Counted from the first letter of the stretch, positions 52,456 to 61,436 are shown. The stretch: 64,000 nucleotides of DNA from Shewanella psychropiezotolerans (GCF_007197555.1 NZ_CP041614.1:2100001-2164000); one strand, 5' to 3'. Numbers and translations: made by a program. Notes: generated by a model not told the origin, from the letters alone.

Positions 52456-52531
52456 TGGTCTCCCCACAGGGACTCGAACCCCGATCGATCGCTTAGGAGG
52501 CGACTGCTCTATCCTGTTGAGCTATAAGGAG
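52456..52531 (-). tRNA. tRNA-Arg (anticodon CCT)
   Basis: 76 bases with encoded CCA. Acceptor CTCCTTA pairs with TGGGGAG, D-arm GCTC/GAGC, anticodon loop CTCCTAA (CCT), and T-arm CGGGG-TTCGAGT-CCCTG. It stands between the glycan locus and flgT; tRNA genes are frequent integration sites, but no integrase or att repeat is seen here. Confidence 0.93.
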
Positions 52532-52639
52532 ACGCCTGTGATTATACTGGTTTTCGCCTCAATGAAAAGAGGGGATGAAAAGCTAATGAGTTCAGTTGCT
52601 TGTTTATCATGCGATTTAAGTCAATAACTCAGGTTTTAG

Positions 52640-53800
52640 CTACATTTTGATCGCAAGGTCATTAATTTGGACGTTATAAGAGGCATTCTTATCGATTAAA
52701 ATCGCCGTCGCTGTTTTTTCAGTGACTTGATCGATTTTTATTTCCGCACGGCTTTTCCCTGCAATGGCGCGCATTTTATCGAAACGGTCGTTGATGTTTT
52801 GTTGCAGTATTAACTGAAACTTATCGCCGACTCGGATGCCGTGGCGTCGACCTAGGTTTAAAATGACTCTGTCATGCTGTCTGGCGACGACTTGTCCTAA
52901 TACCGGTCGGCAACTCAATGTGCTATCTATGTCTTCAACTACATTGGCTAATACCTTATCGATACTCTTGCCGTAGGCTGAAGCCCAGAATCTTTGGTGA
53001 TTCGAGGGGACGGTTTCTTGGCGTTCAAACTCCCAGGGAGAGGAGGTGGTGTAAGAATCGCTCCAAATCTGTTCTCCACTGATGCCATGGTATAAGGAAA
53101 GCCTGATGCGGAATTGGCGAATGGGATCACTATGCCATAGCCCCAGCATTTGGCTTTCGGCGGGATCGGTCGATATATCGAGAATCTCAGGCAGGAGTAC
53201 GTATTGGCTATCGGTGATTTCGCTGAGCCAACTGGGTAGACGATAGCCACGGATATCGACGAGTTCTTGTTCAACATCTAAGCGCTCGTTGGCATGGATA
53301 TGAACAAAGCTGGTCAGTGACTGAGCTTCTAGTGCATCACCGAGTCGCTGGGATAGGTCTTTCTCAAACAATCCGATATTGCCGTAGCGTAATTGAGCCC
53401 TGTCCTGAATTAAAAACTGAGGAACCAGTATTGCGGCTTTTAGCTGTTGGCTATCACATTGTGAGCCTTGTGATTGCATAACATCGACTCGGAGCATGAC
53501 AGTTAGTTTTTCGCCGTCAATGAGCTCGTTGACTAATTCGACTCTGCTGGCTTGGGCTTGGTTTGTTAGCGAAAAACTGTCTTGAACGAGTTGTCCGTTA
53601 CGGACTCTTTGGGTGCTGGTGAAATTGGCACCATTTTTGAGTGTGGCATAGGTCAGTGCCTGTTCTATTGCATCTTCCCTGGCTTTGCTTATGTTACCGT
53701 TGATAATATTTGCCTGGCCTTTGACCACAACCCATGCGGCATCGGCGGTTGAGGAAAAAGCGATTAAAAAGAGCCAAATTATTACAGCGATAATTTTCAT
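52640..53800 (-). CDS. flgT: Flagellar assembly protein FlgT
   Basis: Periplasmic protein of the H ring around the polar-flagellum basal body, needed for the sodium-driven type motor stator ring. Seen: signal peptide (MKIIAVIIWLFLIAFSSTADA, cut after ADA), then WVVVKGQANIINGNISKARE and ALTYATLKNGANF, the conserved FlgT N-terminal domain, and a C-terminal SH3-like part (GRRHGIRVGDKFQLIL). 386 residues. It is divergent from flgOP. Present in Vibrio and relatives with flgO and flgP beside it, as here. Confidence 0.92.
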   Translation of the reverse strand: MKIIAVIIWLFLIAFSSTADAAWVVVKGQANIINGNISKAREDAIEQALTYATLKNGANFTSTQRVRNGQLVQDSFSLTNQAQASRVELVNELIDGEKLTVMLRVDVMQSQGSQCDSQQLKAAILVPQFLIQDRAQLRYGNIGLFEKDLSQRLGDALEAQSLTSFVHIHANERLDVEQELVDIRGYRLPSWLSEITDSQYVLLPEILDISTDPAESQMLGLWHSDPIRQFRIRLSLYHGISGEQIWSDSYTTSSPWEFERQETVPSNHQRFWASAYGKSIDKVLANVVEDIDSTLSCRPVLGQVVARQHDRVILNLGRRHGIRVGDKFQLILQQNINDRFDKMRAIAGKSRAEIKIDQVTEKTATAILIDKNASYNVQINDLAIKM

Positions 53801-54070
53801 GTAAGATGTCCACGTCTAAATCTATGATGGCATTTTCAAGCACACAATGGGCGTCAATAATGGGCTTTAATATTGAGGCCTGACACTATTAGCGTCGCAT
53901 TTCTGACACTTGGTTAGCTCAAACTGTCTATTATCATGCTTGTAGCAAGGATTAAGACACTATTGATAAACCAAGCAATTAATATGCCATTATCCTGTCT
54001 AGAGTTTATGTCAAGAACATGTTCAAGAGCTGGTGTCGCTCATCTCTTGCTTTGTGAGTAATAACTTAGC

Positions 54071-54097
54071 TTAAGCTTTGTATTATTGAGCCGATAA
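54071..54097 (+). promoter_or_regulatory. Probable sigma-28 (FliA) promoter upstream of flgO
   Basis: TTAAGCTT-N11-GCCGATAA; the -10 is a perfect GCCGATAA and the -35 matches 6 of 8. It is about 220 bases before the flgO start, so it may drive flgOP with a long leader. A GG-N10-GC (GGTGATATTACAGC) sigma-54-like match near 54242 is weaker. Otherwise the 53801-54317 gap is empty. Confidence 0.6.
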
Positions 54098-54317
54098 ACA
54101 CCTAATAGGCAAAACAAATCTCTACTCATATTCTATATTTTGACCAAGGTGGCTTAATATTTGCTTTAAATCTTATGAAGCGTCATCGATTAACCCGAAC
54201 AGTCTCATGGCACATAGGTAAATTCAGTGTCGGCAGACTTGGGTGATATTACAGCTTTGAAATAGTCAGAGACTTGAGTTAGATAATTGATATTGAGTGT
54301 TTATCCAGGAATTAAGT

Positions 54318-54947
54318 ATGCGTAAAGCACTAGTGTTTACAGCAGCGTTACTCTTGAGTGCGTGTGCGAATAGCGGTGAAGGCCTGTCAAAAGATAACCT
54401 TAGTCAAGGCAATCAATTGCCGTCGACATCGGCCATCAACCACTTGTCTGAGCAAATTGTCAGTGAGTTGGTTGAGCAGAATGATGAGCTCGGGAGTGAT
54501 CAGCCTCTGCTGGTAGCAACGCCTGTGTTACTGGAGTCTTTTAATGAGACAAATGCAGTTGGATTACAGTTGCAGCAAGGTTTAATTGCCGCCTTACATG
54601 GGCGTAAGTTTAATCTGGTAGATATCAATGTCGGCGATAACATCAGGGTTACCCCCAATGGGGACTTCCTATTGACTCGTGATTGGAAGCAACTCCCTTC
54701 TGGGATCGCCGTTGAGCATGTTCTTGTGTCGACGATGAGTATCAATACCAGAGGACTCGTGGTTAATTCCAGGATAGTGAACATAACCAATAATCGAGTG
54801 GTTTCGGCGTCACAGGGAGCATTTAATATCAACGAATTACCTGGGTACCTGAAAAAATCTGAGAAGATCACCTCAAGAGATGGTCTGTTATATAGAGATC
54901 CCGTCGGCGGATTGCAGCAAGTTCAAGTTATAGGTGGTGCACAATGA
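54318..54947 (+). CDS. flgO: Flagellar outer-membrane lipoprotein FlgO
   Basis: Component of the outer-membrane flagellar disc of polar flagella. Start ATG 54318 (MRKALVFTAALLLSACANS) with the lipobox LSAC, Cys16; the frame opens 7 codons earlier but with no better signal. Mature part has a FlgO domain with AALHGRKFNLVDINVGDNIR, VEHVLVSTMSINTRG and LVVNSRIVNITNNRVVSA. 209 residues. The stop overlaps the flgP start by 4 bases. Confidence 0.92.
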   Translation: MRKALVFTAALLLSACANSGEGLSKDNLSQGNQLPSTSAINHLSEQIVSELVEQNDELGSDQPLLVATPVLLESFNETNAVGLQLQQGLIAALHGRKFNLVDINVGDNIRVTPNGDFLLTRDWKQLPSGIAVEHVLVSTMSINTRGLVVNSRIVNITNNRVVSASQGAFNINELPGYLKKSEKITSRDGLLYRDPVGGLQQVQVIGGAQ

Positions 54948-55390
54948 AAACATGGATAATCTTATCTTTACTGTTTATCTCAGGCTGTGCGTCACAGGAC
55001 AGGTACATAGAGTGGGAAACTCAGGCTCCCGAAAGTTTTCCTAAATTAACGGCGATAGGCTATGCGCCATTAGACACTCAGCCAGCCCAGTCTCAGGCGC
55101 AAAAAGTGGTGATGGCGATGCAAGCCTCGAAGATTGCCGCATACAGAGAGTTAGCCGAACAGGTTTTTGGCCAACAGTTGTCAGCAAGCAGCAGTGTCAA
55201 TGATTGGATGTTATCAAACGATAGCATTCAAGCATCTGTATCTGGTGTGATACGCGGCGCTAAAGTGGTGAAGAGTTATCCTGCCGGGGATCATTATGTG
55301 ACCGAACTCGAGTTAGACTTCTCTCTAGTGTGGGCCTTGTATGAACAGCAAAATAGACCACAAAAGATAAAAGAGATCACTTACTTTTAA
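54944..55390 (+). CDS. flgP: Flagellar outer-membrane lipoprotein FlgP
   Basis: Partner of FlgO in the outer-membrane disc. Seen: lipoprotein signal MKTWIILSLLFISGCAS (Cys15), ATA-like IGYAPLDTQ, then MQASKIAAYRELAEQVFGQQ and the LPP20-type end VVKSYPAGDHYVTELELDFS. 148 residues, as usual. Translationally coupled to flgO. Confidence 0.93.
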   Translation: MKTWIILSLLFISGCASQDRYIEWETQAPESFPKLTAIGYAPLDTQPAQSQAQKVVMAMQASKIAAYRELAEQVFGQQLSASSSVNDWMLSNDSIQASVSGVIRGAKVVKSYPAGDHYVTELELDFSLVWALYEQQNRPQKIKEITYF

Positions 55391-55450
55391 GCGTTAACTA
55401 TTGGAGGCAGGAAAGCAGTAGGCTTGCTGTCTTTAATTTCCTTTTCGATT

Positions 55451-55636
55451 TCACATGACTTTCTTACCATTACTCGTTCCCTTCATGGCTTCCTGCCATT
55501 TTCTGGCACATGGCTCATGACTGTCTAGCTTAGAAAGTTCCTGTTCTGCCGAGCCGTATTTCTCTTCATAAGGTGAAGGTCTAGCTGTGTTTGGGGTCAG
55601 AGTGATGTGGGAGTGGTCTAGGTATCTCTTGGCCAT
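55451..55636 (-). CDS. Possible small hypothetical protein
   Basis: 61 residues, hydrophilic (DHSHITLTPNTARPSPYEEK, SHEPCARKWQEAMKG). It lies downstream of flgN on the same strand, 147 bases from it, with no good ribosome binding site. The amino acid mix is credible for a small soluble protein but I recognise no family. The gap between it and flgN has no other signal. Confidence 0.35.
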   Translation of the reverse strand: MAKRYLDHSHITLTPNTARPSPYEEKYGSAEQELSKLDSHEPCARKWQEAMKGTSNGKKVM

Positions 55637-55783
55637 TATGGGACTATTGTTTTGGGGATAGGGTATATTTATCTGGCTGATAAGGCTCTTAATCGCTATC
55701 TTGAGGCTTAGTCACCGTGATGCTTAAGTTGGGGCGTTTATAGCAGAGCAGAGTGTTATGGCTGGGGAGCATCAGATGGGCTG

Positions 55784-56209
55784 TTAGGCTTGTATATCAT
55801 TGCCCAAGGTAGATATTGTCGAGGTCTTTCCCTTGTCATTATAGGTCAAGCTAGATGCATTGCGGCTAACTTGCAGAGCCTGGGAAAAACGATTCATGCT
55901 TGCGATATTCAGTTCTATCAGGCTGGAGTTTTCACTATTCAATTGTTTACATTCATCCAGCAGCATTTTGGCCGATGCCACTCGAGCTGATAAGTGTACA
56001 TCATTAATGAGTAAAGCCTTATCAACATGGAGGGATAAAGCTTCATCTTTACTTTTCAACTCATCGAGTAATCCTGCCTTGGCGCTCGCCAACGAAAGTA
56101 GAAAGTCTGCATCTTGATTGGTCAGTGCAGCTTTCTCATCTGTAATGATTACTTTAAGCTTATTAAGCAACTCGAACTGAAGTTCGACGATGTCGTTTAT
56201 CTTGCTCAT
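55784..56209 (-). CDS. flgN: Flagellar chaperone FlgN
   Basis: Export chaperone for the hook-associated proteins FlgK and FlgL. 141 residues, almost all helical with coiled-coil pattern (ELQFELLNKLKVIITDEKAA, LLDECKQLNSENSSLIEL), as in the FlgN/FlgK chaperone family. It is 4 bases after flgM and translated with it. The gene order flgN-flgM-flgA on this strand is the Vibrio/Shewanella arrangement. Confidence 0.88.
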   Translation of the reverse strand: MSKINDIVELQFELLNKLKVIITDEKAALTNQDADFLLSLASAKAGLLDELKSKDEALSLHVDKALLINDVHLSARVASAKMLLDECKQLNSENSSLIELNIASMNRFSQALQVSRNASSLTYNDKGKTSTISTLGNDIQA

Positions 56210-56213
56210 AAAA

Positions 56214-56537
56214 TTACTCGTTCATTCCCTTTAGGTCATTTTCAAACTGAGCTATGTTGATAGCCAGCTTTTCTGGATCAATTTTATAGCGACCTTCTGC
56301 GATTGCCAGTTTTATTTCTTGAACTTTTTGTTCATTAATTTCTGGGAAATCAGTCATTTTTGCTTGAGTGCTCTGCAGTTGCTGTGCCTGAGAAGTCAAA
56401 GAGACTGAGTCACTCTTAGGTGGTGTACTCAGAGAGTTGACCGAGTCATCATTGGATTTTTCACTGCTTTTATTGGCAGGAGACTTTCCAATGTGAGTGT
56501 TTACTGCAGTGTTTACTTGCTTAATATCAATAGCCAT
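56214..56537 (-). CDS. flgM: Anti-sigma-28 factor FlgM
   Basis: Binds and inhibits FliA (sigma-28) until exported through the finished hook. Start ATG 56537 (MAIDIKQVNTAVNTHIG), with TTGGAGC before it. Seen: a disordered Ser/Asn-rich first half, SDSVSLTSQAQQLQ and the C-terminal FliA-binding part VQEIKLAIAEGRYKIDPEKL. 107 residues. Its own promoter (56578-56604) is of the sigma-28 type, giving the usual feedback loop. Confidence 0.94.
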   Translation of the reverse strand: MAIDIKQVNTAVNTHIGKSPANKSSEKSNDDSVNSLSTPPKSDSVSLTSQAQQLQSTQAKMTDFPEINEQKVQEIKLAIAEGRYKIDPEKLAINIAQFENDLKGMNE

Positions 56538-56577
56538 ATTCGGCTCCAACAATTAAAAAATAAAAGAACATAATGGT

Positions 56578-56604
56578 ATATCGGCAGTGATACCCTGAGC
56601 TTTA
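56578..56604 (-). promoter_or_regulatory. Sigma-28 (FliA) promoter of flgMN
   Basis: On the reverse strand TAAAGCTC (56597-56604), an 11-base spacer and GCCGATAT (56578-56585), close to TAAAGTTT-N11-GCCGATAA. It lies between flgA and flgM. Confidence 0.85.
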
Positions 56605-56621
56605 ATAAAAATTAAGCAAAA

Positions 56622-57326
56622 TTACATTCTAACTTCGACCTTGCCAACATCAATGACCCTTGCGTTGACAGCTTTATTCGAATAGGTGTTCTTTATACGA
56701 ATTCTATCACCTAAATTACCATCTTGCAGTGCTTCTCCGACGGTTTTTATTTCAAAGTTATCAGTACGTGCAAAAATTGAGACTGAATCTCCTTTGCAGA
56801 CGAAGCAGAGATTATTACTGAATATTGGTTGATCGGGAGCCATTCTTCTTTTTACTCGGGTACCAACGACCTCGTCCAGATTGTTGAATTGCTGACCTCG
56901 TAGAAGTGTTTGCTCTACATACTTGATGACAATGTCGCTTTTAGCGATTAAATCCCCTGGGCCCAATGTTGCTCTGGCGACGACAACCGGGTAAAGAATG
57001 TCGACTCTTACGGAGATAAATATTTGCCATGGGTATTGAAGTTGTGGACTTTTACAGGTTATTTTTACTGTATTGTTGCGTTTAATGGCTCTGTTACTGG
57101 CCAATTCCGCTGTTATTGGTGGAAAACATAATGGTGGCTTAAGTCGAGTGTCTAAACTTTGCGGGGTAATATTTACTCTTGCATGCTCTGCGACATCTAT
57201 TTTTTCTTCTACAGCCCCTATAGCTAATTGGGATATGGCCGATAGAGTAGGCACACTCGCAGCTTGTGTGCTTAGCGCGTGATTTGACAAGAATATCAAA
57301 GAAACGAGGACATATTTTACTTTCAT
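56622..57326 (-). CDS. flgA: Flagella basal body P-ring formation protein FlgA
   Basis: Periplasmic chaperone for P-ring (FlgI) assembly. 234 residues with a signal peptide (VKYVLVSLIFLSNHALS, cut near TQA). Seen: SAF-type domain VVVARATLGPGDLIAKSDI, VVGTRVKRRMAPDQPIF and the C-terminal VKGDS-like region CKGDSVSIFARTDNFEIKTV, ending GKVEVRM. Normal length. It is upstream of flgM and divergent from cheV. Confidence 0.95.
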   Translation of the reverse strand: MKVKYVLVSLIFLSNHALSTQAASVPTLSAISQLAIGAVEEKIDVAEHARVNITPQSLDTRLKPPLCFPPITAELASNRAIKRNNTVKITCKSPQLQYPWQIFISVRVDILYPVVVARATLGPGDLIAKSDIVIKYVEQTLLRGQQFNNLDEVVGTRVKRRMAPDQPIFSNNLCFVCKGDSVSIFARTDNFEIKTVGEALQDGNLGDRIRIKNTYSNKAVNARVIDVGKVEVRM

Positions 57327-57548
57327 AATGAATAGACTAGCTTGATGGGCTAGATTACACCTATACTTTCTTAGTGACCGAAAATTTCGCCTTTCTCTGT
57401 AATAAACTTAAGGCGCCATAAACTTGACTATAAAGGGTCAAGTTGTGAGATATTTAACACTTATAAGTAAATAAGCAATTAGTATGCCTAGTATTCGTAA
57501 AACCATGAGTATTAGGTGACATTTAAAAGACGACAAGGCAAGCGCATT

Positions 57549-58469
57549 ATGTCAAGTATTCTTGAGTCAGTGAACAAACGAACACAGTTAGTCGGTCAGA
57601 ACCGTTTAGAGTTATTGTTATTTAAACTCAATGGTCGTCAAAGGTACGGTATTAATGTTTTTAAAGTCAAAGAGGTACTGCAATGTCCTCCTCTTACCAG
57701 CCTTCCTAAGTTAAACCCTTATGTGAAAGGGGTCGCCCATATTCGTGGTCAAACGATTTCGGTAATCGATTTGAGTGCTGCTACAGGGGGGCGTCCAGTC
57801 GATAGTATCGATAACTGTTTTATCATCATCTCTGAGTACAACAGGAGTGTTCAAGGTTTCTTGGTATGCTCGGTTGAGCGGATTATCAATATGAACTGGG
57901 AAGCCATCTTACCCCCGCCAAAGGGAGCTGGTAAGTTCTCATATCTCACGGCTGTGACTGAGATTGAAGGCGAGCTTGTAGAAATACTCGATGTGGAGAA
58001 GATTCTTGATGAGATCTCGCCGGTTAAAACTGAGATAAGTCAAGAAGTCGATGAGCAGTTGACCTTAGATAGGGAAAAACATTTCCATATTATGGTCATA
58101 GATGATTCGGCTGTAGCCCGTAAACAGATCATTAGGGCATTAGTATCATTAGGTTTGCAGATAGATACTGCCAAAGATGGCAGAGAAGCGCTGGAGAAGT
58201 TGAAAGCTATTGGCGCTGAAATGGACGATGTATCGACCGAGATCCCGCTTATTATCTCAGACATTGAAATGCCTGAGATGGACGGCTATACCTTAACTGC
58301 AGAGATTAGAGACAACCCTAAGTTGAAAAATATTAAAGTAGTGCTGCATACATCTTTAAGTGGGGTATTTAACCAAGCTATGGTTGAGAAAGTAGGAGCA
58401 AATGATTTTATTGCTAAATTTAATCCAGATGAACTTGCAGCAGCAGTAAATAAGCATTTGAGTCTATAA
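57549..58469 (+). CDS. cheV: Chemotaxis coupling protein CheV
   Basis: Links receptors to CheA and is itself phosphorylated. Start ATG 57549 (MSSILESVNKRTQLVG); an upstream ATG 33 bases earlier is less likely. Seen: CheW domain (about 15-165; RYGINVFKVKEVLQCPPLT, GVAHIRGQTISVIDLS) and a receiver domain (about 185-306; VIDDSAVARKQI, phospho-acceptor Asp in IISDIEMPEMDGYTL, Lys in FIAKF). Placed before cheR and flgB as in Vibrio and Shewanella. Confidence 0.95.
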   Translation: MSSILESVNKRTQLVGQNRLELLLFKLNGRQRYGINVFKVKEVLQCPPLTSLPKLNPYVKGVAHIRGQTISVIDLSAATGGRPVDSIDNCFIIISEYNRSVQGFLVCSVERIINMNWEAILPPPKGAGKFSYLTAVTEIEGELVEILDVEKILDEISPVKTEISQEVDEQLTLDREKHFHIMVIDDSAVARKQIIRALVSLGLQIDTAKDGREALEKLKAIGAEMDDVSTEIPLIISDIEMPEMDGYTLTAEIRDNPKLKNIKVVLHTSLSGVFNQAMVEKVGANDFIAKFNPDELAAAVNKHLSL

Positions 58470-58481
58470 TGATTATTAGTA

Positions 58482-58542
58482 GAGCGCAGTAAGTTACATT
58501 AAGCTTGTTTCTTGTGGCTCTCTCGTGTATAAAACTGCGCTC
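58482..58542. repeat. Inverted repeat between cheV and cheR
   Basis: GAGCGCAGT (58482-58490) and ACTGCGCTC (58534-58542), 9-base perfect arms, 43-base loop, no T tract. It may weaken read-through or stabilise the mRNA. Confidence 0.35.
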
Positions 58543-58610
58543 GAATTGATCTCGTTATGCTGAGTTTAGTTAAGTCGTTATAGCTGTTTTTTTGATACTA
58601 GGATATCAAG

Positions 58611-59444
58611 GTGCCGAATAAATCACTCGCTGAAACCGAATATACACAATTTAGACTTTTTCTGGAGCAACACAGCGGTATAGTGCTGGGCGATAATAAG
58701 CAGTATCTTGTGCGTAGTAGGTTGGCGCCTTTGATGGGCAAGTATAATCTGCCGTCGCTTTCTGAAGTTGTTAGGCACTCGATGAAACCCACTGAGCGTC
58801 AACTCAGGGCTGCTGTGATCGATGCCATGACGACCAACGAAACCTTGTGGTTCAGAGACCGTTATCCTTTCGAGCTACTATCGAGTGTACTCTTACCTGA
58901 ATACGCCAAACTGGGTCGGCCTCTTAAAATTTGGTCGGCTGCTTGTTCGTCGGGGCAAGAACCTTACTCATTAGCTATGACTATCTTAGAGTATCAACAG
59001 AAGAGGCCTGGTACTTTACCTGGCAGTGCATCAATCCTAGCCTCAGACTTGTCCCCCTCTATGCTAGAGAAGTGTAAAAATGGCGAATACGATAATTTAG
59101 CCTTAGGCCGTGGCTTGTCAGATCAGAGAAAGCGTCAGTTTTTTGATTCTACGAGTTCCGGGACTATGGTTATTAAAGATAACGTGAAGAGATTCATTAA
59201 CTTCAGAGCTCATAATTTGCTTGAAAGTTATACCTTACTTGGTAAATTTGACATTATCTTCTGCCGTAACGTGCTGATTTACTTCGCGCCGGAGGCAAAG
59301 GCAAAAATATTGCGGCAATTTGCTGCCGCTTTGAACCCCAAAGGGATACTTTTTCTTGGCGCTTCCGAGTCCATCGCCGGCTTAACCGAAGAATTTGATA
59401 TGGTCAGATGTAACCCTGGCATCTATTATCAGAAGAAAACTTAA
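58611..59444 (+). CDS. cheR: Chemotaxis protein methyltransferase CheR
   Basis: Methylates glutamates of chemoreceptors with SAM. GTG start at 58611 (MPNKSLAETEYTQFRLFL). Seen: N-terminal helical domain (LVRSRLAPLMGKYNLPS), SAM site IWSAACSSGQEPYSLAM, ILASDLSPSMLEKCKNGEY, and IIFCRNVLIYFAPEAK. 277 residues, normal. It could share the cheV transcript despite the 140-base gap. Confidence 0.96.
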   Translation: MPNKSLAETEYTQFRLFLEQHSGIVLGDNKQYLVRSRLAPLMGKYNLPSLSEVVRHSMKPTERQLRAAVIDAMTTNETLWFRDRYPFELLSSVLLPEYAKLGRPLKIWSAACSSGQEPYSLAMTILEYQQKRPGTLPGSASILASDLSPSMLEKCKNGEYDNLALGRGLSDQRKRQFFDSTSSGTMVIKDNVKRFINFRAHNLLESYTLLGKFDIIFCRNVLIYFAPEAKAKILRQFAAALNPKGILFLGASESIAGLTEEFDMVRCNPGIYYQKKT

Positions 59445-59686
59445 TAGCGGACTGGACTCAGTGCCGCTAGATGGGCTGACCAGTTCTGTTCGTCATCCAT
59501 TCCTCTCTCATTAGTTTGCGGCAGCTCTACGAAGACGCCATCTATCTGGCTCGCAGGGCGTTCACAGGCTCATTTCGAGCAATATTCATATCAAATTCGA
59601 GCTATCCAACTTCAAATGGCCAGCTAAGTTTTAACTTGTCAGTTTTCGGGCGTCCTTGTCGCTAGTTTGTGAGCGTCAAGCTGCCA

Positions 59687-59716
59687 AGTACCCATGCTGG
59701 GTACTCCTCCTTTTTT
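59687..59716 (+). terminator. Terminator-like hairpin before flgB
   Basis: AGTACCC-ATGCT-GGGTACT, 7 pairs, then CCTCC and six T. It ends just before the sigma-54 site, so it likely insulates flgB from cheVR. The 59445-59686 stretch holds no gene. Confidence 0.6.
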
Positions 59717-59717
59717 A

Positions 59718-59733
59718 TGGCACAACTATTGCT
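59718..59733 (+). promoter_or_regulatory. Sigma-54 (RpoN) promoter of the flgBCDE operon
   Basis: TGGCACAACTATTGCT matches TGGCACG-N4-TTGCW at nearly all fixed positions with the right GG-N10-GC spacing, 34 bases before the flgB start. Polar-flagellum basal body and hook operons are RpoN/FlrC-controlled in this group. Confidence 0.88.
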
Positions 59734-59766
59734 TTATCTATGACATCGAGTTCAGGAGGCAATTTT

Positions 59767-60165
59767 ATGGCGATTAATTTTGATAATGCATTGGGTGTGC
59801 ATCAATACACACTAGGGATCAGAGCCCAGCGTGCTGAAGTTATCGCGTCTAATATTGCCAATGCCGATACTCCCCATTATAAAGCTCGTGATGTCAATTT
59901 TGATAAGGCATTACAAGCCGCAACGAGTAGGCAAGGTGGCTTGGCTATGAGCCGTAGCGATAGTCGACACTTTGATCTCGCAGCGTTATCACAACAAAAT
60001 TATGGATATAGAGTGCCAAATCAGCCTGATACCGGTGATGGCAATACGGTTGATATGCAAAAAGAGCAGTCAGAATTTATGCAGAATGCACTCGAATATC
60101 AGATGTCACTCGGCTTTCTCGATGGTAAGTTTTCTGGTCTGAAGAAAGCATTAAGAGGAGATTAA
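59767..60165 (+). CDS. flgB: Flagellar basal-body rod protein FlgB
   Basis: Proximal rod subunit. Start ATG 59767 (MAINFDNALGVHQYTLGI), preceded by AGGAGG; the frame opens 37 codons earlier across the promoter, which is not coding. Seen: the rod-family N-terminal motif VIASNIANADTPHYKARDV and the C-terminal QMSLGFLDGKFSGLKKAL. 132 residues. First gene of the hook-rod operon. Confidence 0.96.
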   Translation: MAINFDNALGVHQYTLGIRAQRAEVIASNIANADTPHYKARDVNFDKALQAATSRQGGLAMSRSDSRHFDLAALSQQNYGYRVPNQPDTGDGNTVDMQKEQSEFMQNALEYQMSLGFLDGKFSGLKKALRGD

Positions 60166-60167
60166 TC

Positions 60168-60584
60168 ATGAGTCTATTTAATATCTTTAATGTTGCAGGC
60201 TCTGGGATGTCGGCTCAATCAATAAGATTGAATACTACAGCCAGTAATATTGCTAATGCTGATTCTGTTTCAAGTAGTGTCGATAAGACCTACCGTGCTC
60301 GTCACCCCATTTTTGAAGCCGAAATGGCCAAAGCCAGCCATCAACAGCAATCATCACCTTCAGTAGTAGTGAAGGGCATCGTAGAAAGTGATGCGCCCTT
60401 GTTAAAAGAGTATTCCCCAAATCATCCAATGGCTGATGGGGATGGTTTCATCTACAAACCTAACGTCAATGTGATGGAGGAGATGGCTAACATGATTTCG
60501 GCATCCAGATCATACCAAATGAATGTTCAGGTGGCAGAAGCGGCAAAGTCTATGCTTCAGCAAACCCTAAGAATTGGCAAATAA
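60168..60584 (+). CDS. flgC: Flagellar basal-body rod protein FlgC
   Basis: Rod subunit. Seen: LFNIFNVAGSGMSAQSIRLN, NTTASNIANADS, PNHPMADGDGFIYKPNVNV and MISASRSYQMNVQVAEAAK at the C-terminus. 138 residues. It is 2 bases after flgB with AGGAG before the ATG. Confidence 0.97.
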   Translation: MSLFNIFNVAGSGMSAQSIRLNTTASNIANADSVSSSVDKTYRARHPIFEAEMAKASHQQQSSPSVVVKGIVESDAPLLKEYSPNHPMADGDGFIYKPNVNVMEEMANMISASRSYQMNVQVAEAAKSMLQQTLRIGK

Positions 60585-60597
60585 TAGGAGGTAAAAA

Positions 60598-61413
60598 GTG
60601 AGCCTCATTAACCCACTTAATAATGCTCAACCCCTCGGTGGACAGTCACAAACGTCGACTCAGTCAGTTGCGCCGTCGAAACAAGCTACATCCGGTACTG
60701 TGCAGTCGGCCGCAACTCAGTCTACTGATCAGACATCAACGGGAAATCCGTTTCTTGATGCAATTCGTCTACCTGATGAGAAATCAATACCAGAGGCAAA
60801 TAATCAAGAGCTGACCCAAGAGGATTTTTTCTCTCTCTTGAGTCAACAGTTGTCGATGCAAGATCCATTTAAACCTGTCGATAACGACCAGATGATTGCG
60901 CAAATGGCGGCATTTTCTACCGTAGATGGCATTAGTAATCTCAATGATGAGATTGTTAATCTTAATGCCGTAATGACCTCTAGTCAGGCACTGCAAGCTT
61001 CAGGACTGGTGGGACAGAAAGTGCTGATCCCATCGGATACCGGTCATCTCTCGGAGGAAGACCCAGTGCTGAAGGGGGTCGTGAGTACGCCAGAGGCTAT
61101 CGACACCATAGTAGTCCGTATCGAAGATGAGAAAGGGCAACTGGTCACTACTTTTGAAATTGATGGTAGTCAAGGCGGTAATGTCGATGTGTCCTGGGAT
61201 GGATTGGATAAGAATGGCGAGGCGATGCCAAGCGGCACTTATTCGATTAAAGCCAGCGGTAGAGTCGATGGTCAGAGTGAAGAACTTGCAGTCTCTACCT
61301 ATGCTCATGTTACTAGTGTCTCACTAGGTACAGCGTCTACGGGTTCAATCTTGAACTTACGTGGTATCGGTGGCATTAAACTCGGTGACGTCTTGGCGGT
61401 TTCTGAGGTGTGA
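60598..61413 (+). CDS. flgD: Hook-capping protein FlgD
   Basis: Scaffold cap for hook assembly. GTG start at 60598 with AGGAGG before it. Seen: a long Gln/Ser/Thr-rich N-terminus (about 1-55), the conserved EDFFSLLSQQLSMQDPFKPV and QMAAFSTVDGI, then the Tudor/Fn3-like part (VDVSWDGLDKNGEAMPSGTY). 271 residues. flgE follows after an unusually long, repeat-bearing gap. Confidence 0.95.
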   Translation: MSLINPLNNAQPLGGQSQTSTQSVAPSKQATSGTVQSAATQSTDQTSTGNPFLDAIRLPDEKSIPEANNQELTQEDFFSLLSQQLSMQDPFKPVDNDQMIAQMAAFSTVDGISNLNDEIVNLNAVMTSSQALQASGLVGQKVLIPSDTGHLSEEDPVLKGVVSTPEAIDTIVVRIEDEKGQLVTTFEIDGSQGGNVDVSWDGLDKNGEAMPSGTYSIKASGRVDGQSEELAVSTYAHVTSVSLGTASTGSILNLRGIGGIKLGDVLAVSEV

Positions 61414-61436
61414 TATCGCTTTCTTGGCGTGCAGTA

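Noticed and set aside
52948..53277. 109-codon ORF on the flgT strand
   Set aside because: Out-of-frame shadow of flgT, which has full family motifs in the other frame.
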